Positions 6,920-15,689 of a stretch of DNA of 20,055 nucleotides are shown here, one piece after another. Each line of letters opens with the position of its first letter. Position 1 is the stretch's first letter. A model generated the notes under the pieces. That model saw only the letters and a program-made list of their open reading frames with translations, ran no database searches and was not told the origin of the DNA. A program made the translations under genes and the position numbers. The stretch is from assembly GCA_003152595.1 (NCBI GenBank), contig PMAM01000062.1, positions 1 through 20,055 of the forward strand, read 5' to 3'. This DNA is from Acidobacterium sp. (GTDB taxonomy: Bacteria; Acidobacteriota; Terriglobia; Terriglobales; Acidobacteriaceae).

Positions 6920-8652
6920 GCTGTGCCTTTCGTCTGAGACGTTCCGGCGTTGCGCAACAGCTCTTCCATTTTCAGATAAGCGGCGTTTGTCCAGCCGAAG
7001 CCGACTACGTTTTGGCGATAACCGGTGGCGACCTGGACATCGGAGGATCCGGTAACAACGTTGTACTTTTCGCGGATGGTGCGATCGTGGGCGTAGTTGT
7101 TGCGCACGGTGGTCATGAATTCCCGCGAAACGCGCGCCGCGTCCTGCAGGTCGCCCTGCTGCTGCAGGCCTGCCACCGCGATCCACATCGCCGGAGCCCA
7201 GCCATAGGGAAGATCCCATTGCACGCCGGTGTCGCGGGTGCTCATCGCCAGGCCACCGGGTTTCTCGAAAAGATTCAGATGCGATTCAACCTGGTGTGCC
7301 TGCTGCGGTGTAGCTGCTCCCGCCCAGAGAGGGTAGAACGTTGTCACGTACTCATAAGTGGATTGTTTCGCCGCCACAAAGTCATAGTCGAAGTAACGTC
7401 CCTTTTCCGGATTCCAAAGATAGCGATCCATCGCCGCGCGGCGCGCCTCGGCAACGCCAGCCCACTTCTTCGCTTCATCCGGTTTACTGAGCTGCTGGGC
7501 CATCCACGCAAGGTCGCGCTCGTATTTGTAGAGGAGCGAATTCAGACACACAGGGGCGTAATGGTGCGTCGATCCGTCGAACACGCCGAAGCGAAAACTG
7601 GGATCGAAGCCGGATTCGCGCATAGCCCGGTCGCCCTTGTAGAAATCTTTGCTGAGCCAGTGCGTGCCGATGTGTGCACGAGCGCAAACGGCTGAGGCTC
7701 CCGGATTGCAGCTGATCTCTGCGAGCTCCTCGCGATCCGCCGGGCGGGGGTTCGCTGGGCCATTAACCAGGTAATTACTATCGACGCCGGAATGAGCCAG
7801 AAGCCAGGAGATGACGTTCTGGTAGTAGGTGTCGTCGTCGGCCATTTCGGCGACAGGACCATTGCCGTAGTCGAAGTAGCGGGCCAGACCAGTACTGCCG
7901 GCACGATGCGCTTCGCTGGTCCACAGCGCGTGATCGCGGACAGCGAATGTGTAGCCGCGCTCCAGCCATGCTTGCGCCTCCTGTTTCTTGCCGGATACTA
8001 TGTCCGCCTGCCAGACGTCGCGAATCTCCGACGAGAGGAACGGCGGCTGCGAGCGGGTGAGATAGTAAGTGCGGTTCGCGTTGAGCAGGCCACCGTAGTG
8101 CTCGATCTCAAAGTAGAAGTTCTCCACCATGTCGCGTGCCAGATCCGCGTGCCCGCTCTCGAGGAGCCCAAGAATAATGAAGTAACTGTCCCACCCATAC
8201 ATTTCGTTGAATCGCCCGCCGGGAACAACGTAGGGGTACGGCAGATACAGTAGTCCCTGCGAGGGCAGATCCACATTTTGGCCGAGGTGTTCGATCTTTA
8301 CCGGCAGCCGCTGGACACTGACGCCGCACTTTTGCTTGATAGCAGCGACTTCAGGCGGTTCGGCAAAGTCGTTGGGCAGATACAGGACGGGCGCTGTCGT
8401 GACTTTAGGGTCCACCAGCGTGGTGCAGTCAAGCATGGAACGGCGCAGGGTGCTCCATGCATCGCTGATGTAAGAGTCGATGGGGAGATTCGGAGCGGCA
8501 TGTGGGGAGAGCGAGGGTTGGGCGGATTGCGCCGGCGAGGGAGCCTGTGCGCTTGCGAAATTTTGGCCGAGTGTGAAGATCGCAATCAGAGTCAGCGCCA
8601 TCCCGGAGATTCCGGTCCTGAGGCGCCGAAGAAAAACATGGATTCCTGTCAT
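6895..8652 (-). CDS. Exported trehalase (GH37)
   Basis: This is a 585-residue precursor. Residues 1-35 are a Sec signal peptide (arginines, then GMALTLIAIFTLG, cleavage after ASA in the NFASAQA region). Both trehalase signatures are present: PGGRFNEMYGWDSY and QWDLPYGWAP. The expected catalytic pair is also found: Asp350 in RESGFDPSFRF as acid and Glu528 in REKYNVV as base. It should hydrolyse alpha,alpha-trehalose to two glucose molecules in the periplasm. I chose ATG 8652 because the signal peptide begins there. An open extension to 8865 overlaps the divergent gene and has no signal character. No strong ribosome binding site is seen (GAGG lies 14 bases away). Only 94 bases separate it from the divergent debranching-like gene, so the two may share a regulatory region. 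Confidence 0.9.
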   Translation of the reverse strand: MTGIHVFLRRLRTGISGMALTLIAIFTLGQNFASAQAPSPAQSAQPSLSPHAAPNLPIDSYISDAWSTLRRSMLDCTTLVDPKVTTAPVLYLPNDFAEPPEVAAIKQKCGVSVQRLPVKIEHLGQNVDLPSQGLLYLPYPYVVPGGRFNEMYGWDSYFIILGLLESGHADLARDMVENFYFEIEHYGGLLNANRTYYLTRSQPPFLSSEIRDVWQADIVSGKKQEAQAWLERGYTFAVRDHALWTSEAHRAGSTGLARYFDYGNGPVAEMADDDTYYQNVISWLLAHSGVDSNYLVNGPANPRPADREELAEISCNPGASAVCARAHIGTHWLSKDFYKGDRAMRESGFDPSFRFGVFDGSTHHYAPVCLNSLLYKYERDLAWMAQQLSKPDEAKKWAGVAEARRAAMDRYLWNPEKGRYFDYDFVAAKQSTYEYVTTFYPLWAGAATPQQAHQVESHLNLFEKPGGLAMSTRDTGVQWDLPYGWAPAMWIAVAGLQQQGDLQDAARVSREFMTTVRNNYAHDRTIREKYNVVTGSSDVQVATGYRQNVVGFGWTNAAYLKMEELLRNAGTSQTKGTATAGSLSH

Positions 8653-8746
8653 CGCGTTACCATCCGCCTCAGCATGATATACGGGAAAGTTCTGCTCATG
8701 GCGGCGGGCACGAGCCGGGCCGAAGAAAGGCGGAGAGGTGCAGGGC

Positions 8747-11281
8747 ATGAATGATGGGTTGCGCATGAACGACCGCAAGATGACTGCGGCAATCGGGAGG
8801 AGTCTTTTCTCGCTCGCCCTGCTCGCCAACGTTGGCTGCACTGCGTCCGCACAGGCGCCGGACACGTCTCAGCACAGCATCCCGAACCTGGAGATCAGGC
8901 GGCAGGCCATTCCGGAGATGCCGTTTTCAGTCGTGGGGCCGCGGGGCGCGATCCTCGGACGTCAGGATGGCACGTATGAGTTATGGCTTTTCCCCTGGAA
9001 GATTCTCAGCGGCATGCGCCTGTCGGTGCGCATGCAGGATTATCCGGTGCCGATTGACGTGAATCCTCTGGCGGCGGACATCGACGTGAGACCAGATGAA
9101 ACGACCATCACCTATTCGCACGCCAATTTCACCATTCGCCAGATCATGCTGGCCCCGAAGAGCCTGAGTGCCGGCACAGGCGCGATGGTCATCTACGAAA
9201 TGCAGGCGATCCGGCCGATGACAGTGACGTTCAGCTTCGAGCCTGTGATGCAGCGGATGTGGCCGGCGGACTCGCCCTCGGCTCCATCACCGGAGTGGGT
9301 GACGAACGGCGGCGGATCGGGGTTCTACATTCTGCATCTGGCGCTTCCGGGGGAGTCAGCGGGGCTGGCGCTCCCCGGCAGCGAGCCCGGCATTCTGCCG
9401 CCTTACCAGGAGCGCGCGGCTTCGTGGCCGTTGCAGTTTGTGGTGCATTTCGATCCCAGGCAGGATGACGCGAAGAGCTATCCGCTGCTGATGAGCTTTG
9501 CCGATACGACGGCGGCGGGGACAACAGACGCCCAACGCCAGAGCCTGGACGTGCTCGAAAGGCAGGTGGGCGCGATCCGCGATGCGAACCGTGCTTACTA
9601 TTCAGATCGCGAGGCACAGCAGACGGCGATCGAGACGCCGGACGCGAAACTGAACGAGGCGTTCTCCTGGGCGGAGACAGCGATCGATCAGTTGCGGGTG
9701 CAGACCGCGCCCGGTGGGAAGGAGGAGGCGCTGACCGCTGGGTTCGTCGGTTCAGGCGATGTCGATCGCCCGGGCTTCGGTTGGTTTTTTGGCCGCGATG
9801 CGCTGTGGTCGCTCTACGCAGTGAACAGCTACGGCGACTTCGAGACGACGAAACAGGAGATCGGCTTCCTGCTGCACCACCAGCGCGCCGACGGGAAAAT
9901 CATGCATGAACGCTCACAGACCGCCGATCTGGTGCCATGGGAGTCTCTGCCGTATGAGTATGCGGCCGCGGATTCGACTCCGCTGCTTCCCATGGCAGTG
10001 GACGACTATCTGAAGATCAGCGGTGACCGGGAATTTGTCGCAGCCAACTGGCCGGGGCTGGAGCGTGCGTGGAATTTCGAAGAGACGCACGACTCGGATG
10101 GCGATGGGATCTACGACAACTCGCAGGGAACGGGCTGGGTGGAGTCGTGGATTCCGAAGATGCCGCATCAGGAGATCTACTTGGCGGCGCTCGATGAGCA
10201 GGCGAGCCTGGCGTTTGCGGATCTGGCGCGTGCTACCGGCCATGGCGACCTGGCAGAGCAAGCGGGACAGCGCGCGGCGCGCATTGCGAAGACGATCGAA
10301 TTGGAGTACTACCTGGCGGATGGCGGAGGATATGCATTCAGCTGGAATGGCGCTGAGGGCGTCGATAAGACGGTGAGCATTTTCCCATCGGTGGCGTGGT
10401 GGGACGGGACGTACCGCCTGGAACATGCGGAACCGATGATGGCGCAATGGGCGGGCAGCGATATTTCGACGGACTGGGGAACGCGCATCATCAGCGATCG
10501 AACGAGCTTCTACGATCCCATCAGTTATCACCAGGGGACAGTGTGGCCGCTATATACCGGATGGGTATCCGTCGCGGAGTATCGCGCGGGCCAGGATATC
10601 GCTGGTTATGCGCACCTGATGCAAAATGCAAATCTGACATGGGCGCAGGATCCGGGCGATGTGACGGAGTTATTGTCGGGCCGGTTCTATCAGGTGCTCG
10701 GGCGCAGCACGGCGCATCAGCTGTGGTCGTCGGCGATGGTGATCTCGCCGGTGTTGCGTGGACTGTTTGGGCTGGAGTGGAACGCCGCAGAAAACAAGCT
10801 GACTGTGACTCCGCATCTGCCAGCGCAGTGGGATCGGGCCGCGATTCGGCGATTGCCATTCGGAAACAGGACTGTCGATCTGCGTTTTCGACGCGAAGGA
10901 GGTGAGCTTGTGGTGCAGTCAAGTGATTCCGAACTGCGTCTAAAGTCGCGTGCGCCCGGAGTCGCGGAACAGAAGGGAATGCTGCGTATCCCGCTGCGCG
11001 CCGTGGAGGCGGGAATCGAGGAGCATTTGCCGGAGTTCGGGGCGGAGACGCATCAGATGAAGGTGCTGGACGAGAGCTATACCGAGCACAAACTTGTGTT
11101 GAAGCTATCCGCGCCGGGCGGCACGACGCAGATGCTGAACTTCCGGGAAAATGGACCGGTGAAAAATCTCACCACGAACGATGCCGATCTGGGTACCGCG
11201 GAAAACGGAATCCGACCGCTGACGGTTCACTTCCCCACGGGCGAAGGCTACATCGAGAAGATTGTAACCTTGCGCTGGTAG
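8747..11281 (+). CDS. Exported amylo-alpha-1,6-glucosidase/glycogen-debranching-like protein
   Basis: This 844-residue protein starts with a signal peptide (SLFSLALLANVGCTASAQA). The Cys in NVGC sits near a lipobox position, but the residue at -3 is Asn, so ordinary signal peptidase cleavage at ASA-QA is more likely. Residues to about 270 form a beta-rich domain (ELWLFPWKILSG, YSHANFTIRQIML). From about 300 to 680 there is an (alpha/alpha)6 six-hairpin domain of the glycogen-debranching C-terminal type (FGWFFGRDALWSLYAVNSYG, TGWVESWIPKM, YHQGTVWPLYTGW). The tail is again beta-rich. The family trims alpha-1,6-linked branches, but the exact substrate of exported acidobacterial members is not settled. 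ATG 8747 is preceded by GGAGAGG with 8 bases spacing; a GTG at 8738 is inside that site. It is divergent from the trehalase and convergent with the GH13 gene. Confidence 0.78.
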   Translation: MNDGLRMNDRKMTAAIGRSLFSLALLANVGCTASAQAPDTSQHSIPNLEIRRQAIPEMPFSVVGPRGAILGRQDGTYELWLFPWKILSGMRLSVRMQDYPVPIDVNPLAADIDVRPDETTITYSHANFTIRQIMLAPKSLSAGTGAMVIYEMQAIRPMTVTFSFEPVMQRMWPADSPSAPSPEWVTNGGGSGFYILHLALPGESAGLALPGSEPGILPPYQERAASWPLQFVVHFDPRQDDAKSYPLLMSFADTTAAGTTDAQRQSLDVLERQVGAIRDANRAYYSDREAQQTAIETPDAKLNEAFSWAETAIDQLRVQTAPGGKEEALTAGFVGSGDVDRPGFGWFFGRDALWSLYAVNSYGDFETTKQEIGFLLHHQRADGKIMHERSQTADLVPWESLPYEYAAADSTPLLPMAVDDYLKISGDREFVAANWPGLERAWNFEETHDSDGDGIYDNSQGTGWVESWIPKMPHQEIYLAALDEQASLAFADLARATGHGDLAEQAGQRAARIAKTIELEYYLADGGGYAFSWNGAEGVDKTVSIFPSVAWWDGTYRLEHAEPMMAQWAGSDISTDWGTRIISDRTSFYDPISYHQGTVWPLYTGWVSVAEYRAGQDIAGYAHLMQNANLTWAQDPGDVTELLSGRFYQVLGRSTAHQLWSSAMVISPVLRGLFGLEWNAAENKLTVTPHLPAQWDRAAIRRLPFGNRTVDLRFRREGGELVVQSSDSELRLKSRAPGVAEQKGMLRIPLRAVEAGIEEHLPEFGAETHQMKVLDESYTEHKLVLKLSAPGGTTQMLNFRENGPVKNLTTNDADLGTAENGIRPLTVHFPTGEGYIEKIVTLRW

Positions 11282-11321
11282 GGACTGGCTTTCGAGCTGG
11301 GTAACAATTTGTTTGGGATGC

Positions 11322-13073
11322 TTACTGAACCCGTCCTATGTATACCCCATAGGGTCCGAGCTGCAGGGAATGTAAAGAAACCGGTTCGGCAGCGCCTGGC
11401 GTTTTCAGCAGGGTTTTCACTTCAGTGCTGTGGATACCTTGAGGCGACAGATCAAAGCTGACCTTCTGTGGTTGATCGGTGAGGTTACAAGCTACGATCA
11501 CCGCTTCGCCGTTATCCGATTTGCGCAGCCAGGAGAGAACGTGCTCGTCGCTGGTATTGAGCATTGTTTCCGCGCCGTCATGCAGTGCCGGATCTTGCTT
11601 CTTGAGCGCGATGATCTGTTGATACCAGTGCAGCATCGAAGCAGGCTGGCGCTCCTCCGCGGTTACATTGATTTGTTCGTAACTCGGAGGAATGGGCAGC
11701 CAGGTCTTCACTCCCGACGGTGAAAAGCCGGCATCAGGACCGTCATTCCACTGCATCGGCGTGCGTTCGCCGTCGCGGCCCTTTTCTTTGGGCCACCCGG
11801 TGATGCCGATGGGGTCCTTGACGTCTTCTTTGCGCGTGGGGGGCGTGGTGACCATGCCGATCTCATCGCCGTAATACATCATTGCGGTGTCGCGCGAAGC
11901 GAAAAGCAGTGTGGCGATGACGCGACCGACATCGTCCTTGTGATCGGCACTGATGTAGCGATCCCAGCGAGGATTGTCATGGTTGTCAAAGACGAAGAGG
12001 GGTTGGTTGCCGCCGATCTCAGTTTCGGCTTCGTTAATGCGGCTACGGAAAAGGCTGACGTCGAAATGGTTGATGAAACCAACCTGCATGTCCATGGGCA
12101 GATCGAGCTCGTCGTTGTGTGGGCCGTACATTTTGCGGAGGTCGTCGATCGAGCGCAAATACGTCTCGCCAATGAGAATTACTTTTCGCCCATGCGTCTC
12201 GTTCTCAACCTGGCGCAGCTCGCGCAGCACGTCATTGACTTCCGGGAGGTCGTCGGTCTTGTCGGTTTTTACTTCCTTGTCGCCGTAGGCATTGATGAGT
12301 GGCTTGCCATCGGGGCCGAGCACGTAATCTTCATCGCTGAACGACGGGTCTTCGAAAAGCGAAGTAATGGCGTCGAGCCGGAAGCCGGCGACGCCGCGCT
12401 GAATCCAGAAGCGCTCGACGTCGTACATGGCTTTGCGCACCGCGGGATTGGTCCAGTTGAGGTCGGGCTGCTGAATGTAGAAGCGGTGGTAGTAATACTG
12501 CTTGCGCGCGGGGTCCCATTGCCAGGCGGAGTGGCCGAAGACGGAGATCCAGTTATTGGGTGGCTCGCGATGACCGTTGACGATCTTCGGGTCGCGCCAC
12601 ACATACCAGTCGGCTTTGGGATTGGAGCGCGAACTGGCGGATTCGACGAACCAGGGATGCTTGTCGGAAGTGTGATTGAGAACAAGATCCATGATGATGC
12701 CGATGTTGCGCTTGCGTGCCTCGGCGGCGAGGCGATCAAAATCGGCCATCGTGCCGTACTTCGGATCGATCGCGGTGTAGTCGGAGATGTCGTAGCCGAA
12801 GTCGACTTGTGGCGACGGGTAGATGGGCGTCAGCCAGATCGCATTGACGCCGAGCGCCTGCAGGTAGTCGAGGCGCGATGTGATGCCGTTGAGATCGCCG
12901 ATTCCGTCGCCGTTGGAATCCTGGAAACTGCGCGGATAGATCTCGTAGATGACCGCGTTCTTCCACCAGTTGGGATTCGTTTGAAATGACTTCGCGTCCT
13001 GCTGGGCGATGAGAGCGGGGCTGAGGGCGATAACCAGAAGGAACAGAAAAGATCCACGGGACGTGGTGTTCAT
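11322..13073 (-). CDS. Exported GH13 alpha-glucosidase (oligo-1,6-glucosidase subfamily)
   Basis: This 583-residue enzyme has a signal peptide (GSFLFLLVIALSPALIAQQ) and begins its (beta/alpha)8 barrel with WWKNAVIYEIYPRSFQDSNG. The conserved GH13 regions are all present: DLVLNHTSD (I), GFRLDAIT with nucleophile Asp234 (II), LIGETY with acid Glu303 (III), FDNHDN with Asp366 (IV) and QPDLNW (V, the oligo-1,6-glucosidase-subfamily form). The residue after the nucleophile is Ala rather than Val. In characterised relatives that tends to go with alpha-1,4 rather than alpha-1,6 specificity; this is an inference. Start ATG 13073 has GGAG about 9 bases upstream. The frame runs back to 13304, but without signal character. 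With trehalase and the debranching-like protein it forms an extracytoplasmic alpha-glucoside degradation set. The end is 40 bases from the convergent gene. Confidence 0.9.
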   Translation of the reverse strand: MNTTSRGSFLFLLVIALSPALIAQQDAKSFQTNPNWWKNAVIYEIYPRSFQDSNGDGIGDLNGITSRLDYLQALGVNAIWLTPIYPSPQVDFGYDISDYTAIDPKYGTMADFDRLAAEARKRNIGIIMDLVLNHTSDKHPWFVESASSRSNPKADWYVWRDPKIVNGHREPPNNWISVFGHSAWQWDPARKQYYYHRFYIQQPDLNWTNPAVRKAMYDVERFWIQRGVAGFRLDAITSLFEDPSFSDEDYVLGPDGKPLINAYGDKEVKTDKTDDLPEVNDVLRELRQVENETHGRKVILIGETYLRSIDDLRKMYGPHNDELDLPMDMQVGFINHFDVSLFRSRINEAETEIGGNQPLFVFDNHDNPRWDRYISADHKDDVGRVIATLLFASRDTAMMYYGDEIGMVTTPPTRKEDVKDPIGITGWPKEKGRDGERTPMQWNDGPDAGFSPSGVKTWLPIPPSYEQINVTAEERQPASMLHWYQQIIALKKQDPALHDGAETMLNTSDEHVLSWLRKSDNGEAVIVACNLTDQPQKVSFDLSPQGIHSTEVKTLLKTPGAAEPVSLHSLQLGPYGVYIGRVQ

Positions 13074-13168
13074 TCGAGGGAACTCCGATCGCCGAGAGAA
13101 TGCCTCCCATCCGCTTGCCACGAGAGGGACGGCTGCGATCCAGTGCCGAATGCTACCACGATGAGAGT

Positions 13169-14926
13169 TTAATGGGGGCCGAGGCGGGACAGGTTGGCGA
13201 GCGCCTGTGGGTCGTTCGGCGCGAGCTGCAATGCGTGGTGAAAGTCGGCACGCGCTGCGTCCGGTTTTCCAAATCGCGCTTCGAGGACGCCAAGATTGTT
13301 CCACCCGTCAGGGTCCTGCGGCTGGAGTTGCAGAGCCTGCTTTTGTTCATCGATGGCTTCCTGCGAGCGATTCATGCCGGAGAGAACCTGAGAGATAAGG
13401 GCGTGCACCTCGGCTTTTCCAGGTGCAATTCGCTCCGCCTCACGAAGCTGCATCAGTGCATCCGCGGCTTGGCCGGACTGAGCAAAGGCCATGGCCAGGC
13501 GCTCGCGCGTGTCGAAATCGTTGGGATTCTCTTTTTCGGCGGCGGTGAGCAGAGCCACGGCGTCCTGAGGATGGCCGGAGGCGATGGCGATCTCTCCAAG
13601 GTGATACTGCGCGGTGAAGTCCTGGGGATCGAGAGTAACGGCGGACCTGAACTCCGCTGCGGCCGCTGCATCGTTGTCTTCGCCGACGAGCGCGATGGCG
13701 AGGCCATCGTGGGCGGCGGGATCGTTGGGGCAGCGTTCGAGCAGCGCACGGAATTCACGCTCGGCGCCAGGGAACTGCGACTGCTTCAAGCGAAGACTGG
13801 CCAGGTTGAAGTGCGGATCGCAGGCGCCGGGGTCGATGTCGATCGCCTGCACGAAGGCCTGTTCGGCGCCCCTGGTGTCACCGGCGCTCTCGAGATCGGC
13901 CCCGAGGCTGTTCAGCGCGCGGGAATCGTTGGGGCGACCGCGCAGAATGGTGCGGTAAGCTGCGGCGGCTCGCGTGTAGTGGCCCAGACCTGCATCGGCG
14001 GAAGCGAGATTGTAGAGCGCGATCGAATCGCCTGGTTCCTGCTGGATGCGATGCTCCATCCATGCTTGTTCGAGCAGGAGCCGTGGATCCGGACTTCCCT
14101 TCGGCACGTTAACAGGGAGAACCTGGAGCCAGAGATGGGCCATCTCATCGACGGAACGGTTGCCGGCAAGCACGCGAATCGGCGGCGAGTTGGGGTTGTG
14201 GATGTTCTGGTCGGAGTTGTCGTAGACGTAGTGCATGTGCACCACCGATCCGCGAGGCAGGAAGACGGGAGTGCGGTAGCGGTAGACCGACTGGCGGTCG
14301 ATGTCCCAGTTGGGAATGCGGATGAGCCACTTCTTTTGTCCGTTGGGCAGTATCGCCCAGCCATCGAGTTCGCGGCCCAGGTAGTGCGCATGCGGATAGA
14401 TGCCGAGGACTTCGACATCGATGGGGAGAGCAAGCTGGTCCTTGACTACGAAGTTGGAATCGCGGGCGGGGATATCGAGCTGGTTGTCGCCGTCGAGCTG
14501 CAGAAGTATGGGGTGGCTCGTGGGCGGATGGCCGGTGAAGTACAAACCGATCTGCGCGTTGATCGTTTCGGGTTTGCCGCTGGGCTTGAGGTGCATGTTG
14601 AGGATGAGATCGTTGCCTGGGTCGAGGCGCCAGGGCATTCCAGGCGATTCCATCAGGACGGGCGTGTCGGGCTTCCAGAAAAGAAAGTGACTGTCGGGGT
14701 CGAAGGCGTTGCTGCCGTCGAGTTCCAGATCCATGCCGGGAACTCCGTCTCTCCAGTCGCTGGGGTGCGCGCGCCGAAAGGAAGCTGTGCGATCGATGAG
14801 CACGTTGGCGTGATGAACGATCTGCGGCGTGGCCGGCAGGATCTCCATGGCGCGGATGAAATTGCGAAAGACGTCGGAGCCCGAGGCGCGGAGGTAATCT
14901 GACGCCGGAAGTTGGGCATCCTGCCC
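13169..14926 (-). pseudogene. 5'-truncated TPR protein with copper-monooxygenase-like domain
   Basis: The frame is open from the stop at 14927-14929 to 13169. The first possible ATG is at 14848 (559 residues), yet similarity to the family clearly begins upstream of that ATG (SGSDVFRNFIRA in the codons before it). No ATG or GTG is available there. Full-length relatives carry a signal peptide and a c-type-cytochrome-like CxxCH domain first; both are missing. Preserved parts are a His-rich domain resembling copper type II monooxygenases (VHHANVLIDRT, SHFLFWKPDTP, YPHAHYLGRELDGW, VHMHYVYDN) and then about eight tetratricopeptide repeats (for example DPDGWNNLGVLEARFGKPDAA). The remaining frame shows no stop or shift, so loss of the 5' end may be recent, or a short cytosolic version may still be made from 14848. 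The cut coincides with a double-hairpin repeat. Confidence 0.72.
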
Positions 14927-14956
14927 TCAGTTCTCGCTTGCGGGAACTGATAGGCA
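14914..14956. repeat. REP-like double hairpin at the truncation point
   Basis: Two inverted repeats abut. GGGCA-TCC-TGCCC occupies 14914-14926. Directly after it, TCAGTTC (14927-14933) pairs with GAACTGA (14944-14950), and the stem continues through CGC/GCG to a TT loop. An alternative outer stem TGCC/GGCA (14922-14925 with 14953-14956) enlarges the second hairpin. The first base of the second palindrome is also the first base of the stop codon that closes the TPR gene frame upstream. The compact, paired-palindrome form resembles intergenic REP/BIME-type elements. Only one copy is in the window, so repetitiveness is not shown. Confidence 0.5.
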
Positions 14957-15056
14957 TGGCGCGAGCATCAGAGACGTGGGAAGGGTTTTATAGAACCGTG
15001 CAGAAGCACTATCCGAAGCAAAGCGGGAGTCTTTACCTACCGTTCGATACAGATTC

Positions 15057-15314
15057 TTAATCCCGCTCAGTTGCTTCTCTGACGATCCGCGGAGCGGCTT
15101 GGCTGAAGTCCTCGCGCGGTTTCCGTGCTGCGGGTTTCGGGTTGGCCGCTTGTCTGTCGCTCACGTGTTTCTTAAATGCTGCGACCAATTTTTCAGACTG
15201 TTCCTTGGGGGAGCCGACATCCCCGCTAATCTGGAGCGGTGCCCCACATGAACACGCCGCTTTCGTGATCGGCCAGTCAACCCTCTTAACCACAATCGGT
15301 TCATGGCGTGCCAT
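15057..15314 (-). CDS. Hypothetical small protein with CSCG motif
   Basis: This 85-residue frame starts at ATG 15314 and is not recognised. The N-terminal half (HEPIVVKRVDWPITKAACSCG) has a Trp followed by Cys-Ser-Cys-Gly, which could be half of a metal site. The C-terminal half is charged and Ala/Pro/Lys/Arg-rich (NPKPAARKPREDF), probably disordered. There is no Shine-Dalgarno sequence in front of the ATG. It lies just outside the left end of the transposon-like element, whose insertion point is about 65 bases upstream of its start. Before that insertion the gene would have been divergent from the TonB receptor. Coding status is uncertain. Confidence 0.4.
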   Translation of the reverse strand: MARHEPIVVKRVDWPITKAACSCGAPLQISGDVGSPKEQSEKLVAAFKKHVSDRQAANPKPAARKPREDFSQAAPRIVREATERD

Positions 15315-15377
15315 ATCGAAAGGCTACGCCGTCACAATCCCTCTTGCAACCCTGTGGAAACTCAAACTGCATCACTA

Positions 15378-15389
15378 CCGGAAATCGGG
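15378..15389. repeat. Left direct repeat, probable target-site duplication
   Basis: CCGGAAATCGGG here is repeated in the same orientation at 18336-18347, directly outside the right inverted repeat. The identity extends five bases outward on this side (CACTA), but on the right side those five bases belong to the inverted repeat. The simplest reading is a 12-bp duplication made on insertion. Confidence 0.6.
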
Positions 15390-15415
15390 TAGTGGGTCAG
15401 TTTCGATCCACAGGA
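15390..15415 (+). repeat. Left terminal inverted repeat
   Basis: The repeat reads TAGTGGGTCAG at the outer edge and ends CGATCCACAGGA inside. It is a perfect reverse complement of 18310-18335; two more matching bases outside come from the GG of the flanking direct repeat. Each repeat is also an imperfect hairpin (GTGG-x-TC against GA-x-CCAC), which could matter for transposase binding. Confidence 0.75.
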
Positions 15416-15452
15416 ACTTGAACGATACACCCAAAAATAGGATGATTGAGGT

Positions 15453-15689
15453 ATGCCAAAGCGCTCAAGCAAACCTGACTTCGCACAAAATGCCCTGCGC
15501 GTCGTGGAAATATCAACCGGCGAGCCACTCAAACCTCATCGAAAAAATGCCGCCGCAGTTGCGCTGGGCAGACGCGGCGGCCTGAAGGGTGGGAACGCCC
15601 GTGCCGCGAAACTCTCCCCTGAGCGGCGGAGAGAGATAGCCTCTGCCGCCGCCCGGAAGAGATGGAGCCAGGAGAGTCAGGCCGATTGA
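15453..15689 (+). CDS. Small basic KGG-motif protein, passenger gene
   Basis: This 78-residue, Arg/Lys/Ala-rich protein has the core ALGRRGGLKGGNARAAKL followed by SPERRREIASAAARKRW. That pairing of a GGLKGG turn and an 'SxExRxxIAxxAAxxRW' helix is seen in many small uncharacterised bacterial proteins, often on plasmids or mobile DNA, and looks like a nucleic-acid-binding tail. No function is established. ATG 15453 is preceded by AGGATGATTGAGG. The gene begins 37 bases inside the left inverted repeat, so a promoter near the element end would read it. Its last 13 bases overlap the convergent winged-helix gene. Confidence 0.65.
   Translation: MPKRSSKPDFAQNALRVVEISTGEPLKPHRKNAAAVALGRRGGLKGGNARAAKLSPERRREIASAAARKRWSQESQAD

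Noticed and set aside
11282..11321. Terminator between the debranching-like and GH13 genes
   Set aside because: The 40-base convergent gap has no convincing stem-loop.
11940..12989. A 349-codon plus-strand frame
   Set aside because: It is the antisense shadow of the GH13 gene, whose catalytic motifs are unambiguous.
13100..14902. A 600-codon open frame on the plus strand
   Set aside because: It is exactly antisense to the TPR/copper-monooxygenase frame, has no recognisable domain, and arises from high GC at third positions.
14956..15060. Short plus-strand frame of 34 codons starting in the REP-like repeat
   Set aside because: No ribosome binding site, no recognised similarity and a start inside the palindrome; it may be a remnant but cannot be supported.
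15390..15415. Element ends read as an IS21-type terminus
   Set aside because: The GTGGGTCAG sequence recalls IS21-like ends, but no IstA/IstB genes are present and the similarity is too short to assign a family.
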